From: Paraglaciecola chathamensis S18K6
GTDB lineage: Bacteria > Pseudomonadota > Gammaproteobacteria > Enterobacterales > Alteromonadaceae
Direction of reading: 5' to 3'
NCBI GenBank assembly: GCA_000314955.1
Contig: BAEM01000063.1
Span: forward strand, 62,001 to 126,000
Length of the DNA: 64,000 nucleotides
Part shown: one piece after another, positions 17,076-25,952 of the stretch
Layout of the letters: every line of letters starts with the position of its first letter
Position numbering within the stretch: position 1 is the stretch's first letter
Notes under the pieces: generated by a model
Database searches by the model: none
Seen by the model: the letters and a program-made list of their open reading frames with translations, nothing else
Told to the model about the DNA's origin: nothing
Made by a program: the position numbers and the translations under genes

Positions 17076-17102
17076 GACCCGCCATTTGGTGGGTCTTTTT
17101 TT
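17076..17102 (+). terminator. Intrinsic terminator after TonB receptor
   Basis: An 8-bp stem (GACCCGCC / GGTGGGTC, one G-U pair) with an ATTT loop is followed by a seven-T tract, 41 bp after the receptor stop codon. Confidence 0.9.
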
Positions 17103-17103
17103 A

Positions 17104-17941
17104 TACCAATTACATTAACAATGTGATCTAATATCATATTGTTAGCGACCTAAACAGACTCAATGCGTTAGCAGCTTACATTGAACAGTTCAGTCAGTCA
17201 GATACAGGTGGTCGCCTACAAGCGTCCCATGTACAAAAGTTCTTAACTGATAAGTTTGAAGTCACTTACCAAATATCGAATATTTACCGTTTGATGCATG
17301 AGTTAGGTTTTTCATGGATCACCAGTCGTTCAAAACATCCTAAGCAATCAAAATCAGCCCAAGACGAGTTTAAAAAAATTCCAAATTGAATTGATCATCA
17401 AGATCCCAGGACATATGGCGCTGGACCGAATAGATATTTAGTTTCAGGATGAAGCTAGGTTTGGCCAGCAATATACCACAACGCATATATGGGCAAGCAA
17501 AGGTAGTCGCTCTAGAGGGGTGAATCAACAGCAGTTTGAATATGCCTATTTATTTGGAGCAGTATGCGCAGCAACAGGTGAAACTGAAGCATTGATAGCG
17601 CCTTGGGTTAACAAAGAGATAATGCAACAACACCTTGATTTGATATCCAAACGTACTGAGCCCGAAAGACATGCTGTGGTGATAATGGATGGTTTAGGTT
17701 GACATACCGATGATATTGCCAACCTGAGTATTATAAAACTCTCACCATATTCGCCCAAGTTAAGTCCAATAGAACAAGTATGGTGTTGGCTTCGACAACA
17801 TAACTTATCCAACCGCTGTTTTAGTGGATACAGTGACATTGTTGATGCATGGAACGACTTTGTGGCTGATATCAAACGCGTAAAAACACTGTGTGCTCGA
17901 AGCTGGATCAATATGGTCATTTAATTAATGGAATTGGTTTA
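17104..17941 (+). mobile_element. Degenerate IS630-family element
   Basis: A region of about 0.84 kb bounded by near-identical inverted ends: ACCAATTACATTAA (17105-17118) and its complement TTAATGGAATTGGT (17925-17938), 13 of 14 matching. TA dinucleotides adjoin both ends, as expected for TA-targeting IS630 elements, although the exact outer boundary is uncertain. The transposase inside is broken. Confidence 0.7.
17139..17924 (+). pseudogene. Broken IS630-type transposase
   Basis: Successive frames give a helix-turn-helix part (RLNALAAYIEQFSQSDTGGR to SWITSRSKHPKQSKSAQDEF), then DDE-domain pieces: FQDEARFG, VVIMDGLG followed by a stop where Trp is expected, and KLSPYSPKLSPIEQVWCWLR with the final Glu. 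At least one frameshift (near 17385) and two in-frame stops (near 17438 and 17701) interrupt it. The N-terminus is also short. It is inactive. Confidence 0.75.
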
Positions 17942-18486
17942 ATTTCTCCCCACTTTAACTTTCAGCCATGAGTATAGTCTGCATTTTTGAGACGTATGTA
18001 GCTAAGAAATGCAATGGATACAGCTCACTTGGAGTTAAACGGTTTTGCATAAACCATATCAAGTTTAACACCTATCTGATATCCTCATAACGACAAAGCC
18101 GCTCGGTAATTAGACTGACACAATCCCTTGGTAATCACACTAATACACCTAAAAGCAGACGGTTGATCCTCCCCGACTCTCTAGACACCGCATATTTAGA
18201 TTGATGAGTTGTCACTGTTTAATGCCAATCAGTTTCAAACATTAATACCACACATTTTAGTGCGGATTGAAGTGCAGGTTTCGATAGTTTCAAACTTTAA
18301 TTAGCTTGCACAGTTACGCTTGATACTCTATCTGATTTTTTGGATTTTTCGGTCTACACAAAGGCTAAAATGGTAGATAAAAGTTAGTTTTTCACATCAA
18401 AAGGTGATTTGATTAGGGGGCGTAATCACATCATAGTCTTCTTAAAATAAGCTAGCATGACAACAATCAGGTATCGTAATTAAAGC
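17942..18486. other. Gene-free spacer
   Basis: About 545 bp between the two broken insertion sequences. I see no gene, RNA or clear repeat here. It is probably debris of earlier insertions. Confidence 0.4.
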
Positions 18487-18798
18487 GTGATTGATGGCGA
18501 TATTGAGACGACCTGTGGTATCAGGGGTACTGTACATCGTGATCAGAGCAGTCAACATGCCAGCGGCGACTATTTAGACTTTTTAAATACACATAACCTG
18601 ATACCCAGCGTGAGTCGCAGAGGTCATTGTCTGGATAATGCTGTTGCAGAAAGTTTTTTTCATTCTTTTAAAACTGAGTGAATTAAACGAAAAGAGTACG
18701 TGAATCGAAGTGAAGTTAGAGCGGTTTTGTTTGATTACATTGAAGTGTTTTACAATCGAACACGACTGGACAGCCACCTTGGATATGTGCCCCAGATG
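18487..18798 (+). pseudogene. 3' fragment of an IS3-family transposase
   Basis: The frame reads HRDQSSQHASGDYLDFLNTH, SVSRRGHCLDNAVAESFFHS and, after an in-frame TGA near 18680, VNRSEVRAVLFDYIEVFYNR and TRLDSHLGYVP. These match the C-terminal rve/DDE part of IS3-family OrfB (usually HSDRGSQY, SMSRRGNCWDNAVAESFF, YNRxRxHSxLGYxSP). Two-thirds of the gene is missing. Confidence 0.75.
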
Positions 18799-18996
18799 AA
18801 AATACATATTTACACGTATGTTAAGTGTCTACGTTACTGTGGGAAGGTGACACAGGTTTTTGTTCTAATTCTCCGAGCTTTGCATAAGTAACAGGAGCAA
18901 TCATTATTGCCATTCTGCCGTTAACGCGTAGCAAACTATCTAGGGATGTAGCTTTGCTCAGGTCACGGGAGATACTCGGCAAGATTACAAACGAAA

Positions 18997-19030
18997 AAGC
19001 TTAATCATAACAAAGATCATGATTAAGCTT
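18997..19030 (-). terminator. Terminator of the large TonB receptor gene
   Basis: Perfect 12-bp arms AAGCTTAATCAT and ATGATTAAGCTT with a 10-nt loop, followed on the minus strand by TTTTT. It lies 69 bp beyond the stop codon of the receptor gene. Confidence 0.8.
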
Positions 19031-19098
19031 TATATCGCCACTACTTCAGCTTTAACTGAGTAGCTTTTACAGCAGACGCTAGGTTCTAAGCTTCACAA

Positions 19099-22000
19099 TT
19101 AAAATGAATAATTTAAGCTTACTTCGTATATACGACCAGTGTAATCTAAACGAGCTATTGCTCTTTCATCATCACCAAAGTACTCGTAGGTTTGCTCATT
19201 CGTTAAGTTATAGGCTTTAAAGTGAAGTCTTAAGTCTTTATTGACTTTATAGCTTGATGCTAAATCTAAACGACCGCTTGCTTTAACAGTACGATCTTCG
19301 GTGCCGTAATAGGAGCCGCCAGGATATTGAACATCGAATTTGTCACGCCAGTTGTATGCTAGACGAATGCTAATGCCGTCATTTTCCCAATATCCAATTA
19401 GGTTATACGAACTAGGTGATACTTTATAAAGTTTACTATCCCCTTCTAAAGTCGCGTCTTGGTCAATATATGTGTAGTTGAATACTCCTCCTAAGCCATT
19501 CCAAGGATAGGGGAGGAAATCAAGTTTTTGCTGCACTGCAAATTCAGCACCGGTTAACTTTATTTCGTTATCTGCATTGAAAGTACGGTTTACTGTCACT
19601 GTTCGATTTATCTCATCACCTGTATCGGGATTAATAAACACAGTAGATTGGAGGCAGTTTCCAGGTAACTCTGAATCTTCACCAATAAATTCTCCATACA
19701 GGTCATCTAGGAAGGGATATTCACCTAAGCCAGGGCAATCCCTAGAGATGTCAAACAATCCAGTAATGTTTTTCCTAAATAAACCTAATGAAATAGCGCT
19801 ACCTTCACGGTTATACCATTCAAAGGATAAATCATAGTTATCAGCCGTATAGGGGCTGACGTCCGCTTTAGGTAATGTAATGTTAATAGAAGAATTTCCT
19901 TCATTAACATTAAGTGCAGGGTTTTGGCTTCTTAAGTTTGGTCTGACTAACGATTGATAGTATGACGCTCGTACAACAAAATCTTCATGGAGATCAACAG
20001 TCAAGTTTACTGAAGGCAACGTATTACTGTAATCACTACTATAGGTGAATTCGCTAGGCATACTCACACCATTTACTTGCGTAATAGAGCGTCCGTCAAA
20101 ATCATTGGTTGTTTTCTCATGGCGAACACCTGCATTACCACGATAACTTATGTCGCCAATTTCACCTTCGAAGCTTGCCATAATATACGCAGCTGTAATT
20201 GCTTGCTCAGTGGCAAAATTATTTGTATAAAATTGTGGTAATCGAGTTCCATTATTTAATCGATCATAGAAGCCGCTAGGGTCTGCAAACGTTAGAGCTA
20301 CTGGATTATCCTCTGTTACCTGAGTTAAATCAGCCATTCCGTCTTGTAATTGACTGGTCACATAAGGTGTATCTAATGTTAACCAACCATTAGATACATC
20401 AAAAGTTCCGGGCAATTTGCCATCAAAAAATGCGGTTTGTTGCTCTGTTAAAATGTCGTCACTAAGGAACATTGAATTGATGTTCGCCACATTTATACCA
20501 GGTACACCAATTTTTTGATCACGATTTTGCAAATCTTCAATGCTATGGCGTACGCCGAATTTAATTGAGCCAATAGTTAGCACATCACCCAAAGCAAACT
20601 CGGTATACCGCTGTGCATTAAATTCAGCGGCTTTCATGGTACGGGTTGGGTTATCAACACGGCCATCAACGTAATGACCGATACGAACGCCACCATTGGA
20701 GGGATCCATAGAAGTGACACTTGCTCCGGCAACTGAAGGTGCTGACCAATTTAAATTATCATAATTAAAGTTTTCCCAACCCGTTGCCGACACTGCCATT
20801 TGGCCCATTGCGCCTTGTCCAGTATTTAAGGTGCCGTCAATGCCAGTTCCAACAGAATCAATGGTTACTCTAGAATCAGCTCCTGCGGCTAAATGGTTAA
20901 CCGAAGCATTGTGATGTTCCATATGACGAAAATCTAAGCCGACGTTTAGAAACTCGTTTTCAGCTTTAGAATAACTAACAACACTATCGAAAACCCAATC
21001 ATCGGTTGCATAATCGCCATACAACAATAAGCCCTTAGAGGTTTCTAAAAAAGTTGTTTTGCGGTTAGTAACTAGCCAAGCACCATCAGTAAAACTGGCT
21101 TGACTAACAGCATAAATAGGATTGCCATCTTCGTCATGCTTGTAAATGAAAGGGGCGGTTTCCATGTCGGGCTCAAAACCCGCATGGCGATGATGTCTGT
21201 CACTTCTGGTTGGGTTTAACCCAGCCGTAAACGCGGTATCTTCTTTGGTGCCTTCGCCTAAATCACGTTTTGTATATAAAACATGAGCACCCAATTTTAA
21301 ATCGTCAGTCGCTTTCCACTCAATGTTACCAGTAAATGAGTGACGATCACCTTCACTGTATTCACTTACATTACGGCCGCTGGCAACACCTAGTACGTTT
21401 GCGTCGGGCGCTAAACCATATTTCTCTTTATATGCAGCGATGCTTTCAGAAACAACACGTCCGTCGTTTGTGGTTTCTTCAAACGAAGAATATTGACTGA
21501 ATTGGATTAAATCACGACGAAAAGTTTGATCTGAACCTGCAAACTTAAATGCTACGGCTAACTCGTCCTCGATTAAGTGCTTAGACGCTGAAATCTTGAC
21601 TGATTTATCCCAATTACTTGTAAGTTCTTCATAACGACCACCTAAACTGACGCTATACTTTCCATCTTTTTTCGATAGTGCTTGTTGTAATTGTTTATCA
21701 ACAATACCTGCCATACCACCGGCCTGCATATCCGCCGTGGGAGATTTAACAAGAGTTACTCCGTCAAATACACCAGCTTCAAACGCTGCGAATGGGTTGG
21801 TACCGCCTGTTGGGCCTGAACTTCTACTTGGCGTTGCGAAGCTTTGTCCAAAAGCAGTTGTTTTCACGAAACCACCAGATAAGCCTCGCAAACTAATTTC
21901 AGAAGTACGCCCCTCATTTGAACGGTCTAATTGCACACCAGGTAAAGCTTGTAATGCCTCACCAAAGTCCAGTGCGGGTAAGGCGTCAATATCTGTAGCA

Positions 22001-22251
22001 GAAATTGCATCTACAATTGAAGGCGCTTGGCGTTTAACATTTAGTGCGTTTTCAAGAGAGCTTCTAACTCCGGAAACTTCAATAACCTCTACATCATCTT
22101 GGAGTTGTTCATTATTTTCAGTGCTCTGCTGAGCATTATTGATAGCAGAATTAACTTCCTGCGCCAGTAATGAGGGGGAACTTACGGTTAGCAATAATGC
22201 GGCTGTATTACCGATTAGTTTCCGATTTAAATTTGATTTTCTATTTTTCAT
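19099..22251 (-). CDS. Large TonB-dependent receptor (carbohydrate-type)
   Basis: About 1050 residues from the ATG at 22251 (MKNRKSNLNRKLIGNTAALL), which starts a signal peptide ending near LLAQE. The open frame extends 31 codons further upstream, but that segment is not signal-like. The plug domain begins SLENALNVKRQAPSIVDAIS and contains TDIDALPALDFGEALQALPG and GVTLVKSPTADMQAGGMAGI. The barrel ends VSLNYSF. The 'PSIVDAISATDI..LP' plug and length near 1000 residues are typical of proteobacterial receptors for oligosaccharides or related large ligands. No catabolic gene adjoins it. Confidence 0.92.
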   Translation of the reverse strand: MKNRKSNLNRKLIGNTAALLLTVSSPSLLAQEVNSAINNAQQSTENNEQLQDDVEVIEVSGVRSSLENALNVKRQAPSIVDAISATDIDALPALDFGEALQALPGVQLDRSNEGRTSEISLRGLSGGFVKTTAFGQSFATPSRSSGPTGGTNPFAAFEAGVFDGVTLVKSPTADMQAGGMAGIVDKQLQQALSKKDGKYSVSLGGRYEELTSNWDKSVKISASKHLIEDELAVAFKFAGSDQTFRRDLIQFSQYSSFEETTNDGRVVSESIAAYKEKYGLAPDANVLGVASGRNVSEYSEGDRHSFTGNIEWKATDDLKLGAHVLYTKRDLGEGTKEDTAFTAGLNPTRSDRHHRHAGFEPDMETAPFIYKHDEDGNPIYAVSQASFTDGAWLVTNRKTTFLETSKGLLLYGDYATDDWVFDSVVSYSKAENEFLNVGLDFRHMEHHNASVNHLAAGADSRVTIDSVGTGIDGTLNTGQGAMGQMAVSATGWENFNYDNLNWSAPSVAGASVTSMDPSNGGVRIGHYVDGRVDNPTRTMKAAEFNAQRYTEFALGDVLTIGSIKFGVRHSIEDLQNRDQKIGVPGINVANINSMFLSDDILTEQQTAFFDGKLPGTFDVSNGWLTLDTPYVTSQLQDGMADLTQVTEDNPVALTFADPSGFYDRLNNGTRLPQFYTNNFATEQAITAAYIMASFEGEIGDISYRGNAGVRHEKTTNDFDGRSITQVNGVSMPSEFTYSSDYSNTLPSVNLTVDLHEDFVVRASYYQSLVRPNLRSQNPALNVNEGNSSINITLPKADVSPYTADNYDLSFEWYNREGSAISLGLFRKNITGLFDISRDCPGLGEYPFLDDLYGEFIGEDSELPGNCLQSTVFINPDTGDEINRTVTVNRTFNADNEIKLTGAEFAVQQKLDFLPYPWNGLGGVFNYTYIDQDATLEGDSKLYKVSPSSYNLIGYWENDGISIRLAYNWRDKFDVQYPGGSYYGTEDRTVKASGRLDLASSYKVNKDLRLHFKAYNLTNEQTYEYFGDDERAIARLDYTGRIYEVSLNYSF

Positions 22252-22298
22252 CGACCCAGTCTCTTTGTTATGTGTTCCAAATTTGCCAGTTCTTAAGG

Positions 22299-22315
22299 AA
22301 TCGTTGTTAACGATT
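22299..22315. promoter_or_regulatory. Palindrome upstream of the large TonB receptor
   Basis: AATCGTTGTTAACGATT has 7-bp perfect arms around three bases and lies 48 bp upstream of the receptor ATG. It is a plausible repressor operator (LacI/GntR-like size). The regulator is not encoded nearby. Confidence 0.4.
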
Positions 22316-22940
22316 TGTAAAGTTATGTTAACCTCAATATCCAATCAAAACAAGTCATTTGTCATCACTTATAATGAGTTTATCCATTCTGCTAGGTCTA
22401 CACGTGATTGCTTTTGATTGCTGAAATTGATTTTAAAGAAGAAATGAGAGGCGAAAAGCTTACTTTTCTGCATATTATTCTGGAATTTAATAAATAGCTG
22501 GTTGATGTGCCTATTATATACTTTGCAAAAACGTGGTGATTAATAGAGAAAACGTAAGTTTAAGATAGGCTTAACGCTATCTCGTCACACATAGAAGGTC
22601 GCTTTTGTAATAGAATCAAGACGTTGCTCACTTCGTGCTTTATTTCAATGATATGCGCGAGTTCGCTCTATCTGCAGCAACCTTCAGCTAGTAAATATCA
22701 ACTACATACCTTTGCCACCTTTGATATTCGAATACACATCCATAATCGACTGCAATCAAGAAGCGATTGTGGAACCAGCTTCCATAACCGCACGCAGATA
22801 ACTACATGCATTTAGTTAATTAAGATAATGGTTTAATAATATGCGATTGAAAATGACCAGTGTTGACTAAGTGGCTGATTTTGTCTCCCAGTGATATTTT
22901 TTAAGACCATCATAAAATCAACATACAAATACGTCTTTTT

Positions 22941-22956
22941 ATATGACCTGTCATAT
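22941..22956. promoter_or_regulatory. Palindromic operator, copy 1 (ATGAC-NN-GTCAT)
   Basis: ATATGACCTGTCATAT has 7-bp perfect arms around CT. The same core, ATGAC-NN-GTCAT, recurs 71 bp downstream (centre to centre), close to seven helical turns. Confidence 0.5.
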
Positions 22957-23010
22957 TAAATATCTATTGAGTTTTCGATTGGGTTTGCTTGTATTTATTT
23001 CAGATGTATT

Positions 23011-23028
23011 TTTATGACAAGTCATAAA
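23011..23028. promoter_or_regulatory. Palindromic operator, copy 2 (ATGAC-NN-GTCAT)
   Basis: TTTATGACAAGTCATAAA has 8-bp perfect arms around AA, 75 bp upstream of the recombinase ATG. The spacing to copy 1 would allow DNA looping by a dimeric regulator. Confidence 0.5.
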
Positions 23029-23102
23029 TATGCCTGGCCAGCTTGTAATATTTGGAAAAGCTATTATTATAGATAATTACACTTATCTGTAATAATGAAG
23101 TT

Positions 23103-24074
23103 ATGAACGCCAATATCACTATTTCAAAACACGACTTTGCGATCGACGATGCCGATAAGCAAACTGTTATTAGCAATTTGCTTGAACTGCGTGATGATGT
23201 TTGGCAAACCATGTCAAAAAACACACGCAAAGCGTATCAGCAAGATTTTGATCAATATCTCACGTTCTGCAGAGAAAATGGAATGCCGGCGATGGCAAGT
23301 GATTGGCGTGTTACTAAAGAAAGCTGCAAAGCGTATCTCAAATTTATGATCTCAGGCCCACTTGGTCATCATAGTATTAAGCGGAAATTAGCCTCGATCA
23401 GATTTTTCATAGGTATTTCTGAGCTCCCTGATCCGTGGAAGCATTCTAAGCTTTTTACCAAATTTGTGTCTGGGCAACTCAAGCAAAAACCCGCTGCACA
23501 GAAGCAAGCCAAGCCACTTAAATTAGGTGATGTGCAAAAGCTTAATCGTACTTTAGAGCTAACCACATTATTGGGTTTACGTGACGCTGCTCTTATTAAT
23601 GTAGCTCTCGACACATTGTTTCGTGCGTCTAACATCGTCGATATAGAGTTAAAACACATCGATTGGGATGCTAAAACCATTTTTACACCAAAATCAAAAA
23701 CTGACCAATCGGGTGAAGGATTCTACGGCTACATCTCGGATGAGACAGCTGGTTTACTAAAGCGTTGGATAGAACAAGCTAACTTATTCGACGGGTTTTT
23801 ATTCAGAAAATTATCGCCAAAACAAACAGTGCAAGCTGAGCCGATGCAATACCAGGCTTTACTAAAACGATACGATGCAGTTGGTATGGCTTTGGATAAC
23901 AAAGGGGCATTTACGTGTCACAGTACACGAACTGGTGGCGTGCTTACTATGATGGAAGCTGGCGTACCAATGGCTGATATTGTGCTCTCAGGTCACTGGA
24001 AGTCAGAAGCCATGCCCATCCGTTACGGCCAGCAATACCAGGCGAGTAAAACGGGGATGGCGAAGGTTCGGTAA
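23103..24074 (+). CDS. Tyrosine recombinase (solitary integrase)
   Basis: A 323-residue tyrosine recombinase. The N-terminal SAM-like core-binding domain is at about residues 20-115 (TRKAYQQDFDQYLTFCRENG). The catalytic domain has Arg174 (TLFRASNIVD), His273-x-x-Arg276 (CHSTRTGG), His298 (SGHWKS) and the nucleophile Tyr308 (IRYGQQY), so all catalytic residues are visible. It lacks the N-terminal extension of phage integrases, resembling small stand-alone recombinases. No excisionase, phage genes or att repeats were found beside it. Paired palindromes upstream suggest specific regulation or binding. Confidence 0.9.
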   Translation: MNANITISKHDFAIDDADKQTVISNLLELRDDVWQTMSKNTRKAYQQDFDQYLTFCRENGMPAMASDWRVTKESCKAYLKFMISGPLGHHSIKRKLASIRFFIGISELPDPWKHSKLFTKFVSGQLKQKPAAQKQAKPLKLGDVQKLNRTLELTTLLGLRDAALINVALDTLFRASNIVDIELKHIDWDAKTIFTPKSKTDQSGEGFYGYISDETAGLLKRWIEQANLFDGFLFRKLSPKQTVQAEPMQYQALLKRYDAVGMALDNKGAFTCHSTRTGGVLTMMEAGVPMADIVLSGHWKSEAMPIRYGQQYQASKTGMAKVR

Positions 24075-24189
24075 ACCTTTAAAACGTATTAGCTAATCTC
24101 CAATGGGGAGCTCAATTATAGATATTTGAATTAGCTTTAGTGTTGTACAACCGAGCATATTGTTTTTTATACATCGCCCGACCAGTGAT

Positions 24190-24858
24190 CTAATCATTAC
24201 TGGCTGTTCTGCTCCAAAAGTCGGCCAAATCAGACTCATAGTGCTCATACGTGCGTTTGCCTCGGCGCCTACGGCTATCGTGCCATCCTGAGAAGTAAGC
24301 ATGATCAACCAGCGTTTTAACTTGTCGGTATAGATTGTAATGCTCTTTGGTGAGATATTTTAAGAAAAGTTTATTCTTCTGGTCAGCGTCAAGGCCAAGA
24401 GGCATATTCCGAATTTCTTTTTTTGCTTCTTCAAATTCTTCAGGCGACTCTAATATGTACTCGAACATGAGATCGTAGCCGTCTTTATCGAAATCTGTAT
24501 GCATTGCGACTTGTCTGAGCCTAGCAAGTGTTTCTTCTTTGAGGACTATGGTCGTTGACTTAGAACGTTTACGACTAACCCATTTACTGAAGCGTGACAA
24601 AGCCCTGCGAGCCCCGTCTTTAGTAAGTGCATCTCTTAATGCCACTACATCTTTTTCATAATCTCCAGAAAGAACTAATGCGCTTAGATTTGCTCCTTCA
24701 ACTACATCTACGGCAGCAATCTTGTTTATCACATCATAGTGTTCAACGTACTGCTTCCAAAAGGCATAAATTTCAGTTTTATCTTTTTGACGGCCTGGGT
24801 GTGGCACAGTGACTCCCCATAAAAACAATCTAATTTTACATAGCATCTGGTAACGCAT
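24190..24858 (-). CDS. Unknown protein with ribbon-helix-helix-like segment
   Basis: A 222-residue soluble, charged protein of no recognised family. Residues about 115-150 (RKRSKSTTIVLKEETLARLR, then YDLMFEYILE) have the basic patch - beta strand - two helices pattern of ribbon-helix-helix DNA-binding proteins, and recall the KSIDL...RLAGLA...IVQLIEDA part of the Ter macrodomain protein MatP. The flanking N- and C-terminal regions do not look like MatP. It is convergent with the recombinase gene. The start is uncertain: a later start would remove the first 16 hydrophobic residues. Confidence 0.55.
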   Translation of the reverse strand: MRYQMLCKIRLFLWGVTVPHPGRQKDKTEIYAFWKQYVEHYDVINKIAAVDVVEGANLSALVLSGDYEKDVVALRDALTKDGARRALSRFSKWVSRKRSKSTTIVLKEETLARLRQVAMHTDFDKDGYDLMFEYILESPEEFEEAKKEIRNMPLGLDADQKNKLFLKYLTKEHYNLYRQVKTLVDHAYFSGWHDSRRRRGKRTYEHYESDLADFWSRTASND

Positions 24859-25616
24859 GATAACTGGGATTGAAAGGTTATCAAAACTCGATTTTCCGTT
24901 TTAGCGAGTTGTTAATGTTGGTTGATGAGTAAACAATCTAAGGTTTCTTAAGGCAATTAGAATACGGCACCATACCAAGTTGCAAACCAGAATAGCCAGA
25001 CGTTTGTAACACTTGAGCTACTGCAAAATGTATTGTGACATAAAAAGTGAATAATATTTCCCTACCCAACCACATTTACACCACTCCCAACAATGCTGAC
25101 ACACCCGTGGGGCAATACGTGCTCTTCTCACTGGGAGCGCTCTCGTTTTATTAAACATGCGCGAAGCGCGCGGGCCCGCCGCGTGCGGCGGAAGAGCTTT
25201 TGCTATAACGTAACTGGTATGGTGCCGTATCCACTACTTTTATAATCCTAGTGACTGAGAACTTAGCCGCGACATTTATTATTTAAACTTGTTTACCTCT
25301 AACTCTTTAGACACTTTTTACTTAGAAACCAAGGTAAAAGGTGAGCTCTATTATTCACAGTTGAGTAGTACACCTTGCGCTAAGTAATGCGCTTTGGTCA
25401 TCTATAGATCTTTGGTGGCAAATTGGGAAACCTACCAGGGGTTTAAAGGCCTTTGCTATTTAACTCACCCTAATATAAGTAAATAGAGGCCGCTTAAAAA
25501 GCAACATATATACTTCTTTATGCAATTCAAAAGCTCTATACAGTCAAAAGGCAATTTATATGTTGCTAATATCAAATAAAGAAACTAAGGTATTTCTTTT
25601 TGGTAAATAGCAACAT
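24859..25616. other. Intergenic region containing an inverted-repeat element
   Basis: No gene in about 760 bp. It holds the 269-bp inverted-repeat element (24962-25230) and, towards the end, three copies of a GCAACATAT motif in front of the HipBA pair. Confidence 0.5.
24962..25230. repeat. 269-bp element with perfect 16-bp terminal inverted repeats
   Basis: The ends are ATACGGCACCATACCA (24962-24977) and its exact complement (25215-25230). The interior has no frame and carries a GC-rich cluster of hairpins at 25159-25191 (GCGC-GAA-GCGC, CGGGCCCG, and CCGCCGC/GCGGCGG arms around GT), strikingly unlike the surrounding AT-rich DNA. It could be a miniature inverted-repeat transposable element or a folded recombination site. 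No flanking target duplication was identified. Confidence 0.65.
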
Positions 25617-25619
25617 ATG
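25501..25619. promoter_or_regulatory. Three GCAACATAT operator half-sites before hipB
   Basis: GCAACATATA occurs at 25501-25510, its complement TATATGTTGC at 25557-25566, and GCAACATATG at 25610-25619. The last overlaps the first possible ATG of the hipB-like gene. Repeated sites of this kind are expected for HipB autoregulation. Confidence 0.5.
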
Positions 25620-25952
25620 AGTTTCATCATGAATTCATTACTCGAACAGATCAAAAAACGCCGTATCGCACTGGAACTCAAGCAGCACGATATGATGCTG
25701 CGCATTGGTATATCGCGCCAGCAATATCAACGATTAGAATCAAAAGGTAATCCTCGGCTGGATACGCTCGAGTTAATTGCTAAGGGTCTTAAAAGTGAAT
25801 TGCTACTCATACCGCAAGAAAAGTTAAACGCAGTGCTGAATGTATTGGCCGAAGAATCAAAAGCCTCTAATACACCAAGCCAATCGGCTAAAGAAAAGAA
25901 CAAGTCATTAACTGATGATCCATGGCAAGGGATGTTAGGAGAAAATGAATGA
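25617..25952 (+). CDS. hipB: HipB-like antitoxin
   Basis: A 111-residue XRE protein. The helix-turn-helix is at about residues 8-65 (LLEQIKKRRIALELKQHDMM, then GISRQQYQRLESKGNPRLDT). It ends in a C-terminal tail (DDPWQGMLGENE) like that of HipB-type antitoxins, where the tail contacts the partner kinase. Its stop overlaps the start of the hipA-like gene by four bases (ATGA). Two starts are possible: ATG 25617, which overlaps an operator repeat, and ATG 25629 (MNSLLEQ). Confidence 0.85.
   Translation: MSFIMNSLLEQIKKRRIALELKQHDMMLRIGISRQQYQRLESKGNPRLDTLELIAKGLKSELLLIPQEKLNAVLNVLAEESKASNTPSQSAKEKNKSLTDDPWQGMLGENE

Larger units (their letters stand above)
22345..23102. other. Long intergenic region with two matched palindromes
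   Basis: No gene is recognised in about 760 bp between the divergent TonB receptor and recombinase genes. It contains two related palindromes listed separately (22941-22956 and 23011-23028) and AT-rich promoter-like sequence. Confidence 0.5.

Noticed and set aside
24962-25230. Reading the inverted-repeat element as an integron attC site beside an integron integrase
   Set aside because: The conserved RYYYAAC/GTTRRRY core sites are not found at the ends, and the tyrosine recombinase lacks a visible integron-specific insert.
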